Source: Anthostomella pinea (Eukaryota > Ascomycota > Sordariomycetes > Xylariales > Xylariaceae). Taken from it: a stretch of DNA of 64,000 nt. Under the pieces are notes generated by a model, which was given only the letters and a program-made list of their open reading frames with translations, was not told the DNA's origin and made no database searches. Position 1 is the first letter of the stretch. The number at the start of each line of letters is the position of its first letter. This document shows positions 32,870 to 43,800 of this stretch, piece by piece. The translations under genes and the position numbers were made by a program. The DNA lies in the NCBI GenBank assembly GCA_963556695.1, contig CAUWAG010000010.1, positions 5,580,001 to 5,644,000 on the forward strand, written 5' to 3'.

Positions 32870-34859
32870 TCAGGGGCGACATAATGAGGGACGCGAACAT
32901 TCGCCCCGTCTGGTGACGAATAATCGTCCAAATTGAACAGAGAGATACCCTCGGACGGTCTCCCTCTTTCTCATTCGTATCGCTGCTGCGAAGCAGTCGA
33001 ATGAGAGTCGAGCGAGGGGTAGTATCCTACCCCAGATCCCTATACCTACCATACCTATACCTATACCTAAATCTGCGACATGAGTGCAACCTCATGCGCT
33101 CGCTGAGCTGTGAGAGGCGTCACATCCTCCTGCTCAGTCGATGCGTCGCCTGTATAACTATTCTTAATGACTGTTTGAGCCTTCGCGCGGAAGGCTGGGG
33201 GGTATCAAAAGGGTCAACCCCCACCCCGCTGGGCCTTTGAGTGTATGTGAGAGGAAGGCGAGGGTTTGATCCGGCCGAGGGAAAAGATGAACTGCTGCGC
33301 TTGTATACGAAGGAGTATTCAACAGAATTGGACGACTGGATGGACTGAATCCCGTGTAAACCCTGCGATATTGTCGGAGGAGCCGTCGTTCTCGCTATGT
33401 TGGTTGGAAGGGTGTTGTTGGAGTTTCCAATCACTGCAGTACTGTCTGTCTTTCCCCCCGTCGTCATTGTTGTTTTCACCCCTTTCGACCCACGGCCGAC
33501 GAATGTTGTTTCTCATCGTCATCAGCGCACAGCAAAGCGAAGCAGAGAACCAATATTGGGAGTTTGGCGTCGGAATCATCCGGAGTGGGTTCCGATATCC
33601 GTCGTCGCCGTTGTTGTCGTTGGTCGTCGTCGTTGGTCGTCATTCATCTTCTTCGTTCTTGTTGTTCGCTCGATATCCCCCTGTCGTATCATCGTATCAT
33701 ACCATTGTCGTTTATCATTCAGCGCGTCGCACACCATGACCTGGATTTCGAAGATGCACGCTGGCGGGGGCGGCCATCCCATGTTGTCGTTGTTCTTATG
33801 CTGTTGGCCGTGTTGGCGGTTGAGTAGGCGGGGTCGCTGTCGTGGTTTATGGAGGATAGCTGTGAGAGATGTATGTGCTTGGGCTTGGAGGAATACGATA
33901 TGAACGAAGGAGAGCGGAGGACCGGCCTTGGTTCCCTTATATTGCACGAATCTTCCCCTTGCAGTTTCGTTACCACCTGTTCTGTCCAGCTGAGTGGAGA
34001 ACAGCGGTTGAGAGGAAGAAAAGTGAATCGACTGCATGAAGACATTTGTGGCTTGGGCTCGACTCGTTTCGAGGTGACCTTGTGGTAGTTCCCGTCACTT
34101 GCCACGGGTCAATGGCTGAGGAAGCGTCTTTCTCAGCAGGGTCGGATGGGTGAGTGAGTGAGTGAGTGAGTGAATGACTTCGCAAGTAGGTGATATGGCT
34201 TGAGAAGCTGAAAGCGCTGAACAACATACCGGACTCAAGACCTCCTATTATCAGGCAAACTGTAGCCACTGGGTCTAGGCCATCCAGCCAACGGCCTGCA
34301 GGTCATATGCCGAGGTTTTCGTCGTTCGACTCTTGCGTGGACCTTCATTTCCACCCATGGTCTGGGTAGAGACTATGGTCTCACACTAGCAGAAGGTTTC
34401 TACTATCAAGTCGCCGAAGGGACGGGACGCTGGGGACGGCAATAACGCCAGACGCTGATCTGCAATCATCCTTGATGGCCAATATCTACCAGAGCAAGTG
34501 CTCCTGACAGCGCAGTCTTCGCCCGGCCATGCTGTGCTTTGTTGGTGAGAGACAGCTCAGTCATGGTGCATGGGTGGTTGTTCGAACTTCGGGGCTCCCA
34601 TGGCGCTGGGTCTCGGGAGTGCCGTTTGCCATGTGCGCTGATAAGCGCTAAACAGATAGCTATTCGTTATCGGCGATTTTAAGCACAGCCCACCATGACC
34701 GTTTTCTGGAGACCGGCAGTCATCACCCTTCTCCATGTTCCATCGACAATTCTAACTTGCATCAACCCCATGACTTCTTTTCCAGCTTGACATCGGTCAT
34801 CCTTGCGCTTCATCAACTCAACCTTACCGTCGAAATTGGACCGTCACATCGCGTCTGCC
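32870..34859. other. Intergenic, no gene; simple repeats
   Basis: The 3' region of the VIB-1-like gene, then about 2 kb with no recognisable coding content. A CCTATA/ACCTAT hexamer run lies at about 33038-33068, a GTC/GTT-rich stretch at 33600-33660, and (GTGA)n at 34150-34172. GATAAG at 34639-34644 and a GATAGC at 34656 lie about 200 bp before the next gene. The overlapping open frames at 33266-34105 reflect low-complexity sequence and are not called. Confidence 0.5.
34150..34172. repeat. (GTGA)n microsatellite
   Basis: About five to six perfect GTGA units followed by a degenerate GAAT. Noncoding. Confidence 0.85.
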
Positions 34860-35733
34860 ATGTTCGACCTCCCAGACGTTAAACGGTACGGCATCCCACA
34901 TTCACATCGGAGGCTGGAGCTGACTCCGACATGGCAGAGTCCGTCGCGAGGATATCTACGGCGCTGCCTCACACGGGGAAGACAGCCATGACGATCACGT
35001 GGATGATGCACTGCGTGAGAAATTGCAAGCGCAGCTAGCTGGCCTGTTGGGTTTCCTAGCAGATGAGGGTGCCAGTGACGAAGCAGAGCAATCTCAATCT
35101 CTTCGACGTGGTGATGAAAGTGGACTTCACGAGGTTGGCGACGGTGTTGACCAACCCGATGAGGAGTCCTTTGCCTTCCGACTATTTCGAGATGAAGGGC
35201 CCTCCCACACGGTTGTCCTGTTGAGAGACCGAGCACCAGAGGGTGAAGGAGGCTTTGTCGTCCCCAGACGTCCGCAATCTTATTACTTGGCAGAGAAGCC
35301 GTCTCTGGAACTTGCCGAACGATTCCGGTCAGCAGCTGTCAGCGTAGACCACCTCCTGAAAGATGCCAAGAGGAGGCGATGGGGGCTAGAGAAGCCTTGG
35401 AAGGTGATGACCATCAGTATCGGTACAAGCAAGGGAGCGCGTCCCGGCAGCTCTACGAGTCAGTCGTCAAATGACTCGGCTGGGAAGAGGAAGCGGCCAG
35501 GAAAGAAGCGCAGAATCATCCTGCGGGTTCGGGAGAAGACGAAGAAAGAGCAGGAACAAGCCGCGAAGCAGCAGCTCGTGGAGAAGGAGCAACACTTGAC
35601 GGATAAGAAGAAGAGGCTCAACAGACTGAAGAAGCTCAGGCGCAGGGCCAAAGAAAAGGAGAAGAAGCAAGGTGCGAATGGCGATGCAGGTTCTGAGAAA
35701 AGCAGTAGGGAAAGCAGTCCCCTCAACGGATAG
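34860..35733 (+). CDS. Small basic nuclear-type protein, resembles fungal DUF2011 family
   Basis: The function is unknown. Exons 34860-34885 and 34938-35733 give 273 residues. The first exon is only 26 nt (MFDLPDVK plus two bases of Arg) and the 52-nt intron (GTACGG, branch GCTGACTCC, end GGCAG) joins it to VRREDIYGAASH. The resulting N-terminus MFDLPDVKRVRRED is typical of the DUF2011 fungal family, which I recall as uncharacterised. Residues 70-150 form the conserved core (FAFRLFRDEG, VVPRRPQSYYLAE), and the last 120 residues are strongly Lys/Arg-rich and predicted coiled coil (KKRRIILRVREKTKKEQEQ through KKLRRRAKEKEKK), suggesting nucleolar or RNA-linked localisation. An unspliced reading would start at 34999 and lose the conserved N-terminus. 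Confidence 0.8.
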
Positions 35734-36389
35734 AATAGCTCAGAACAATTATCATGATACCCAACCGATCCTTCGGAGTGTACCGTAAAGTACTTGATAC
35801 ACTGTGGCTTCGAAACTTTCCGCAGCACATGATGTTGCAGCACGAATATCCGACAAGCATATGTCCTACCTAACTTCAAATGAGGGAGGAGCCTCTATCT
35901 GTTTCAAAGATGGTACCTTTAGGCAGGTTAGCACACAAGCACATTAGCTTCCCCCATTACTTTGCGATCTATTTGGTGGCGATGGCAAGGGACTCTATTG
36001 ACGGAAGGCAGGACCGCACGCACTACCAACCTAAGTTGCATGTGATGGGACCCGCCTGGAGCTTGAGCTCACGCCACAGCCGAGAGGTGAGGCTGTGGCG
36101 CATTAGTGGTAGTAGTGGCAGCAGCGGGTCAACGGTAGCACATGGCATGAACCCCAGTTCTGGGTCCCCCCATCAATGATCAATCACCATCCCACTTCGT
36201 CGCGTGTCTGCGATCGCCTCAAGTGCACAGTGCTGTGCTCTCACCGCGACGCAACCCGGCTGGGCCACATTCTTCTTTCGCTGTATGTTTTCTCCGCCAC
36301 AGCTCATACTGCAACATACTGCAAAAGACGTGCACCAATGTCCGCCATCCACCCTCATTATGAGCCATAGCCCCTGAACGTGAGGCAGT
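35734..36389. other. Intergenic between the DUF2011-like and STRIPAK genes
   Basis: No gene seen. It contains the 3' end of the upstream gene and the promoter/leader of the next. A GTAGTAGTGGCAGCAGCGG-like run near 36105-36127 is simple sequence. Confidence 0.45.
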
Positions 36390-39300
36390 ATGAATTCGCT
36401 GTGGCCGTCGAGGGCCGCCAATGACGGCGCCGAAGGTGCTAAGGGCCAGGGCCCGGGCGCCGTAGACGTGACGGATACGGGAGTGACTGATGTCGTAACT
36501 GGAACTGAAACGACCAGAGCACCACCCAATCCTCCACCGACGAGGCCTGGTCTGCAGAGGAATCAGTCGCAGCCGACTCCTCCCACTCAACAGCCTCCTC
36601 CGCCCCCGAACATCCAACCGCCCGACTCGCTTTCTCTGGCGCAACTTAGACGTATTGTGTCTGAGTTTCCCAAGACAGAAGCGGCCGCATACGACTTCGA
36701 ATACGCCGACACCGATTCGCATGCCGTCGAGATTGACGAGTGGTTCACCTACGAGTTCTGGCAGTTTGTGCGCCTGAGCAATGCGCAGAGGGCATACGAA
36801 GTGCAATGGGAACACGATCTGGCTGCGAAGGAGGAAGAGGTATCCTGGGAGGAAGCGAGCGAAGACATCACATCACGCTTCATCGTACAAGCCCTAGAAG
36901 AGATCAGATCCGACGACGTTACTACCCGCAGCGCCGCGATCGGACGGCTCGTATATCTCGTACTCGGACGGTGGGCAGACACTGCTGGTTCTCCCCCGGG
37001 AGATAGGTCCAAGCTCCGGAGCTTCGCTACACCTGACCAACTAGCTGCAATGAAGTCAGGCGTGGTGACGATTGCGGAGCAGAATGGCATTCCCATCATC
37101 TGGGAAGTTTTCAGAAAGCATACCGAAGCACAACTGTACGTTGATTCTAGCGCCCCTCGAACTCGCCCCTTGCTCATCACTTTACAGTGCAGGAGTGCCG
37201 TTTGGAACCCAAGCTGGCAGCAAGCAGGAGTCTGAGGACGAGATTTTGAATTTAATGACTATCTTGTACATTTGCATACAGGTGACCCTAGGTGATGGTG
37301 AGGCCATGGGATCGGTGCGGGTCGAACTCTGTAGGTACCGCTAAGGCCTCGCACAAAGCAGTCAGCTAATTGTCACAGTGTCTTTGGAACCTGACTTGGC
37401 AACATTCATGCTCACGGCCGCCGGCAAGCTGCGATTTTTCGAGGGAGACGATCATCTCAGTTACGCACCGCTCCTTCAAGTTGGTAAACCCTTTGTGATC
37501 TTATGGCAAACACTCTGACCCTGAAATAGACGTTGCTGTTGGTGTGGAAATCCCTCTTGCTCGTTTTCGGTGGCACTGAAGAGATCGAGGAAACCAAGAG
37601 AGCTCTTAGGGAGACGGCTGCAGACGACAAGGACAAGAACATAATCACCGCCTCGCCCCTGGATTATCATATTTTCCGACAGGAGATAACTTCCAAATAC
37701 CCGGCATATGTACCTCCGCCGGCAGTGATACCATTAGAAGCAGATAATATCTCTATCCTGCCACCGCTGCCCAATCATCCCACTAGGAATAACGGATCGA
37801 ACGGGATCTTGCCAACTCCTCCTAACTCACAGACTGGCGGAGGGTCAATATTGAACCAGCCCGTCCATATTGCCACTCCAGCACCGTCTCCCCCGCCATC
37901 TCCAGCGATTGGGGGAAAGGGCGGGAAGAAGCAGAACTACCAAACCAACCAGAACTTCCCGTTCATGTACCCCCCTCTTGACGCTTCCAGTAACAGCGCG
38001 GGCGGCAAGGGCGGCGCCGGTCTCCAAGGTTCTCTCGTTGGCCGGAAATGGGAAGGAAGCGACGTGCCTGCGTCCATCCTCGAAGCGGGTGAGTTGTTCT
38101 CCAAGCGTGTGAGGATGACCCGAGCTACGAGGCAGCTGTGGGAGGAGAGAGAGAAATTCAGAAAGTCTGAAAGGGGCAATGACCCGTCAGCCGACGACGA
38201 CATTGACGAATTAGATCTGGATGCTCTGAATGTCGATGACGAGGTTGACGGTGACAAGCTTTTGGCGTTGATTGAGAAGAGAACGAAGAAAGAACATGTT
38301 GCCGAGGTCGACTACGGTCCCAACTCCGACATTGACGGGGAAGTCAAGCGGCGGCTTGAAGCCGTAGAGACACTCTATGTAAGTCCCTCCTCTTGGTGTG
38401 ACGACACTCGCTGATCCAATTCAGGAATCCTCTTTGCCGCACTTACAGTCTCTGGTCATTGTTCTTATGAAGGGCGTACTCGGGATGGTGACTGCTATCA
38501 TTTCTCAACCTCTCAATGGCCAAAACCCTTCCGGGGCGTCTGGCCCCAACAATCCTCGCGCCAGTGAAGAACCTATCTGGAACAGATCTCATGAAACCGC
38601 AATGGGGTTCAATGGCTCCATGAACCAGGATAGCATGGAAAACTCACTGAGCAATGGCGACACCGCGGGGAGAAACAGCGAGCTCGAGTCAAAAGCCGCA
38701 ACTGGTATCCTCCTGCTGCTCTTGAAATGGCTGAAGATATCCCGTAAGTGCCAACACAAACCCTTTTTCTCTTCGGCACAGCTTGATGACCTTGAATATA
38801 GATGTGTTGAAGTTTGAATACTTAACACAGCTTCTGCTGGATTCTAATTACCTCCCGTTGGTCCTCAAGTATTTCGCACATCAAGACATCCAGCAGGTGG
38901 TCGATAGCAAGGCCGATCGCCTCGAACACAGGTAAAGTGGCCCGGCAAAGTTTCCTGAGGGTTCTCATCTGACAAAGGGTAGTTTCTTTCACTTTTGCAA
39001 CAACAGAGCACAGCCAACCGATAACATGCTTGTTGAGCCAACTGAGATTGATGGTCCGGATGATGAAAGCGAGGACGAAGCTGCACCACCACCCATCAAA
39101 CGCCAGCGATCACCACCAAGATCTGATGAAACACCAGCTGAGGGCAGCGATGCACCCGAGAAGACGGATGAGCAGGGCCCTACTCGCCCGGAAGTTGACG
39201 AGCTTGGCTACCCGGTAAATGCACTGCCCAAAGAGCCCATCACGGACTTCTCCCGCCGGAACTTCTTTGCTCTTATCAACTTCCTGCGTGTTATGCAGAA

Positions 39301-39769
39301 GATCTGCAAGAACAAAGCCCACCGCAACTTACTGCTTGTTCAATATAAGTCATCGAACATCATACGGAAATCACTCAAGGTGCCGCAGAACGAACTGCGC
39401 CTGTACACGCTCAAGCTCTTCAAGAACCAAGTTCCCTACTGCGGCCGTAAGTGGCGGCAGAGCAACATGCGGGTCATTACAGCTGTGTACCTACACTGCC
39501 GACCGGAATTGAGGGATGAGTGGTTGGCAGGTAGCGACGTCGACGCTGAAGTTGAGGAGGCTTTGCCGCTCGAACAGGCTCTGCGCAGCTTGACGCATTG
39601 GTTCAACGTCCGAAGGTATCCTGATCAGATGGCACCAGAGATAAGGGAAGCGTTGAAGGAGCAACGCGACTTCTTCAAACGTGAGTTGGAGAAGCTTGAC
39701 ATATGGAACGATGGCGGTGGTCAGGGAGAGAACCCAAATGCCGAGTGGGAATATCCTGCATGGGGATGA
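36390..39769 (+). CDS. ham-2: STRIPAK complex subunit, Far11/STRIP family (HAM-2/PRO22-like)
   Basis: This family (yeast Far11, human STRIP1/2, Neurospora HAM-2, Sordaria PRO22) is a core part of the striatin-interacting phosphatase and kinase complex, needed for hyphal fusion, septation and sexual development. Seven exons, 36390-37135, 37188-37330, 37379-37479, 37530-38378, 38425-38743, 38802-38931 and 38983-39769, give 1024 residues. Introns are 46-58 nt. One uses donor GTTGGT (37480). The N1221 domain covers about residues 80-330 (FEYADTDSHAVEIDEWFTYE, LVWKSLLLVFGGTEEIEETK), and the DUF3402 domain the C-terminal half (LLLLKWLKISHVLKFEYLTQ, FFHFCNN, NFLRVMQKICKNKAHRNLLL, GRKWRQSNMRVITAVYLHC). 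A proline-rich low-complexity N-terminus and a long disordered insert (about residues 400-480) flank them. Each junction preserves the expected family sequence. Confidence 0.93.
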
Positions 39770-40898
39770 GAGGTCTTACGATGGCATGGCATTTCTACGC
39801 AAGCGAAGCTTGGTTGACCCTCGCGGGCTCTTTTTGTGCCATGATGCGGTTGCTGTTTTCCCCGATTGCCACATACATTCCGACTTGTCGTTCCATGTCC
39901 TACAGCGTTGATTGCCCGTGGGCGGCCTTGACAACAGGCTGAATGGCATCTGCTCGCACCTAATGAATCGTGGTTGGGAAGGAGCGATAATCAATGAAAA
40001 TCATCAGAGCAAAGCAGCTCTGCTGATCAGCGGTAATTGACTAGAGATAGAGCAGAATATTGCCGAAAAAGAAGAGAAAGAACGTCGTGACCCAATTTCC
40101 TGTCTAGGTTATATGGGCGAGGCAATGTGTCAGTCTCAGGTCACATGGGCTGATGAATAGATCCCAAGAAAAGGTCTATGTCGTTTAGACATGGCTAGCT
40201 TGGTCCGAGTATCGCCAGGCTTAATTGGATATCCTTGTTGCTGTCTTCCTCTTGGAACATCGCCTGTGGTGATACGGCCCCTGTCTCCGCCTCCCTCGAA
40301 GGTCATCACTATCTTGTATCGGGTTTGCCGGCTCACGCTGCTACTATGATTAAAGAAACCTGTTCCGCCTACGCAGAGCTGGGGCAATGCCTGGTTGATG
40401 CCGACGAGCTCCTCCATCGATGACTATAATTTGCTCAGCGTCTTCCTCCTGCGAAGGTCATCATCCCAGCCAGGTGGCAGGACGTGGTGTGCCGCCGCGG
40501 ACCTTCGAATTGTTTTGAGCAAGATGCGTCCGTTGCCAACGATATTAGTGAGTCGTAGGTAAAACCGGCTTCCTGTGGTGTGCATGGACCAGTCACTATT
40601 CCCAAATGCCCCCTAAGGAAGGATATCTTCGGCGGACAGGTAGTTATCTCAGAAAAGCTCAGACCGTCACCGCCCCACTGTGAGTGACTCCACACGGACC
40701 AAATGCCTTACTAAGCGAGAAAGACGGTCTGCTTCCAAGGAGATAAGCTGGGGCCCTCAATATGCAGGGGTCAGGTTGTCGCCCGATGTCCCGAGCGCCG
40801 ATATCAAACTCAGACGCGTCCAGGGCTCCTTTCGTCTTGACTTTGAGAGTTCATGGCATCGTCAGGGTGTCAGTAGCAGCTGCTAAACAATCATCATC
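39770..40898. other. Intergenic, no gene seen
   Basis: 3' region of the STRIPAK subunit gene and promoter of the helicase gene on the same strand. The short frames at 40136-40695 on both strands show no domain. Nothing else seen. Confidence 0.5.
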
Positions 40899-43800
40899 AT
40901 GGCTGCAATGGCCTTGCTTAGGCTTCCGCCCGCGGTCCGGGTGGCAATGCTCGCTCGCACCTTCGAAACGCACAAGCCATACTTTCCGGCGTATAGCGTG
41001 AGTATGTCGCAGCGACGCAGCTACGCCGATGCGCAATTGCAAAGTACAGAGGGCTTCCAAGACGTTGAAGACTTTTCATCGGCACCTCCTGATCTGCAGC
41101 AGAGAGCAGAACATACGCCGGTCCATTTCTTTTTCGAGCGAAGTGATCCAGCAGAGCATCAACAGAGGATTGAGACAGCAGCAACGAAAGTACGAGATCG
41201 ATCGAGCAATCTGGAACTGGAGGACGGCCAACTGGAGCACGGCCAACGGCGAGAACTCAGTTACGATATCCGGAAGAACGCTGTAAATAGGAGTGCTTTG
41301 GCAGCTCTAATGACCTATCCACTCTTTCGTTTCGACGACACCAGCCGCAAACTGGAGCAGAAAGCCGAACATCTTTCATCAGGTGGCCAGCCCGAATCGT
41401 CTGACGTGCAGGAGACCGCTGAAACTATGAGGCTGCCAACTGAAGCAGAATACCCGTGGGCTCCAGTAGAGCTCTTCGAAGCAGCGACGGTGATCAACGG
41501 CTTCAGGCGTCTCAGAGTTGCCGCCGAAAAGGAGTTCAAAGTGGACGAGAAGTTCAGTACCCGACGTCGTGCCAAAAAGGGCCAGGTTGAACACACATGC
41601 CAACTAGTCTTGAGCGTTGAGGGCTTTGCTTGGTGGATGTCGACTGGCAAAGGATTGACCAGGAAAGTTGCGAAGCAGGCGGCCTACCTTCGGGCACTTG
41701 CTGACATGCATGTAAAGGGTGCGCTCAAGGCCCTGTCGTCCCCGACACTTTCTCAGGAAGGAAACATTCGACAAGAGCACGAAGTCAAAGTATCTACAAC
41801 GCAGGCTGGCATGCCGACCGAAGAGCAATATCCTCAGGCTCCAGACGGCCTGTTCGACCCGGCACTTATCCAGGACATTATTCACGGTGCATGCGGTAAG
41901 CTGAAGATACCGATACAGACTCACGTCGACTTGGACACTAAGCGCGCACCGGGTTTGGTCTTCACTTGTACGCTTAAGCTCGAGCTGCCGGGCTTATGCC
42001 AAGAGACCAGTGCGGGAGAGGGTCGGAGCAAACAGGTTGCGAGACAAGCTGCTTGGGTGCAGATGGCGGCAAAACTACACGAGAATGGTGCCCTGAGTGT
42101 GCTGTTCTCTGGGACTAAGAAGACCACGATACATCTGCAGCCGGGAGTGGAAGTTACAGACATGAGGCCAACCACGCTGGGCAAAGGCGTAATCGAAGAA
42201 GAGAAGGATGCCAAAACCGAGATCTACAACTATGCGGCCGGGTTTGGTCTTGTCCCGCAATTCAGAGTCGCCATGGTCCAGACTCGGACTCCACGGAAGA
42301 GACTCCGAAAACAGTCGGCTCGGCAGAAGCAGAAGCCTACTGTGCAGGTCGACATTAGCCTGCCGGAACAAAGCATCGATGTGTCCGCCGTGGCTAAGGA
42401 CTTGCGGACCGCCGAGACTGCGGCAGCTCTCTCTTTCAAGGCGAAAGCTGAGGAGTGGCACAAGCGCAACCGTGGTCTGCAGACAGGAGACTCTGGGCTA
42501 CAATCAGGACTCCTGAGCACCGACACCGCCATATACTTCTTTCAGTGGCTCCGAGAAGTCAGGAGAGGCACCCGCATTGAAGTGGAGCATGAGCAGCTTA
42601 CTCAGGCTCGTTCCACCCGCCAGAGCGCCCATTTGACTGTGGATGGTACTCCGCTCGGACAAGCCGTCGTAATGGGGAGCAAGAAACAAGCAGAAGCGGC
42701 TGCGCACCTAACGGCTGCTATTGAGATGACTAGGGAGGACCCTGGGTTACTACAGGGCTTCGAGGAGAGGCTGACGAAGAACAAAGGTAAATTTTTGAAG
42801 CCGTTGCCTCCCATCGATCTCGATATTGGTGTTGGGGCCACATACATCATGCGGGACGCACTTGTGGAGGCCAGGAAAGCTGGTCTGCCAGATAGCCGAC
42901 AGGTGTTGCGGGCTGAAGAGAGACTCGTGGAGGGCGCTCCGCGAAGACGACCGACACGGCTCGATCCAGTCAAGATCGAGTACCTCAACGGACACCTGGT
43001 GGACAAACAAAAGGCATTTGAGGAAGATGCTGGCCTGCAAGAGCTTCACGCGAAGAAGGCGTCGCTTCCGATGAATCAGTACCGAGCACAAGTCATCGAT
43101 ATGGTTAGCAACAACCCCTATAGCATAATCGTTGGCGCTACTGGAAGCGGCAAGACAACGCAGGTCCCGCAAATTCTCTTGGAACATGCTATCGCTGCTG
43201 GCCATGGTGGCTCTTGCAATATCATCTGTACTCAACCAAGACGCATAGCAGCGACCTCGGTAGCACAGCGGGTGGCTGTAGAGCGCAATGAGCGGTTGCA
43301 AGAGTCTGTCGGTTACCAAGTCCGCTTTGATGCGAAGCTACCACGGCCTGGAGGCAGCATGACATATTGCACCACTGGCGTCTTGCTCGAGCAGCTCAAA
43401 CACGATGCAGACGGTGTATTGGACGCGGTATCACACTTGGTCATCGACGAAGTCCATGAACGAGACATCAATATTGACTTTCTCATGGTCGTGTTGAAGA
43501 AGGCTTTGGCCGCTCGTCGACTGGCAAGCAAGTCGATACCGAAGGTCGTCTTGATGTCTGCGACGCTGGATACAGAGCTGTTCGCTGAGTACTTCGTGAC
43601 TACCGATGCGGGAGGCAAGCGGACAGCCTGTCCGTCTCTGAGCGTGCCGGGACGTACATTCCCTGTCAAGGAGATATATCTCGAAACGATTCTGCACGAA
43701 TTGCAACAGCATCATAAGCGCGAGCTCACCCTCATGATCTCACAAGAAAAGGACAGTCAAGAATATCTGAGATCCGAGACGACTTTCTGTAGGTCACATA

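Noticed and set aside
33266..34105. Overlapping 120-170 codon frames on both strands
   Set aside because: Low-complexity GTC/GTT-rich spacer with no domain in any frame.
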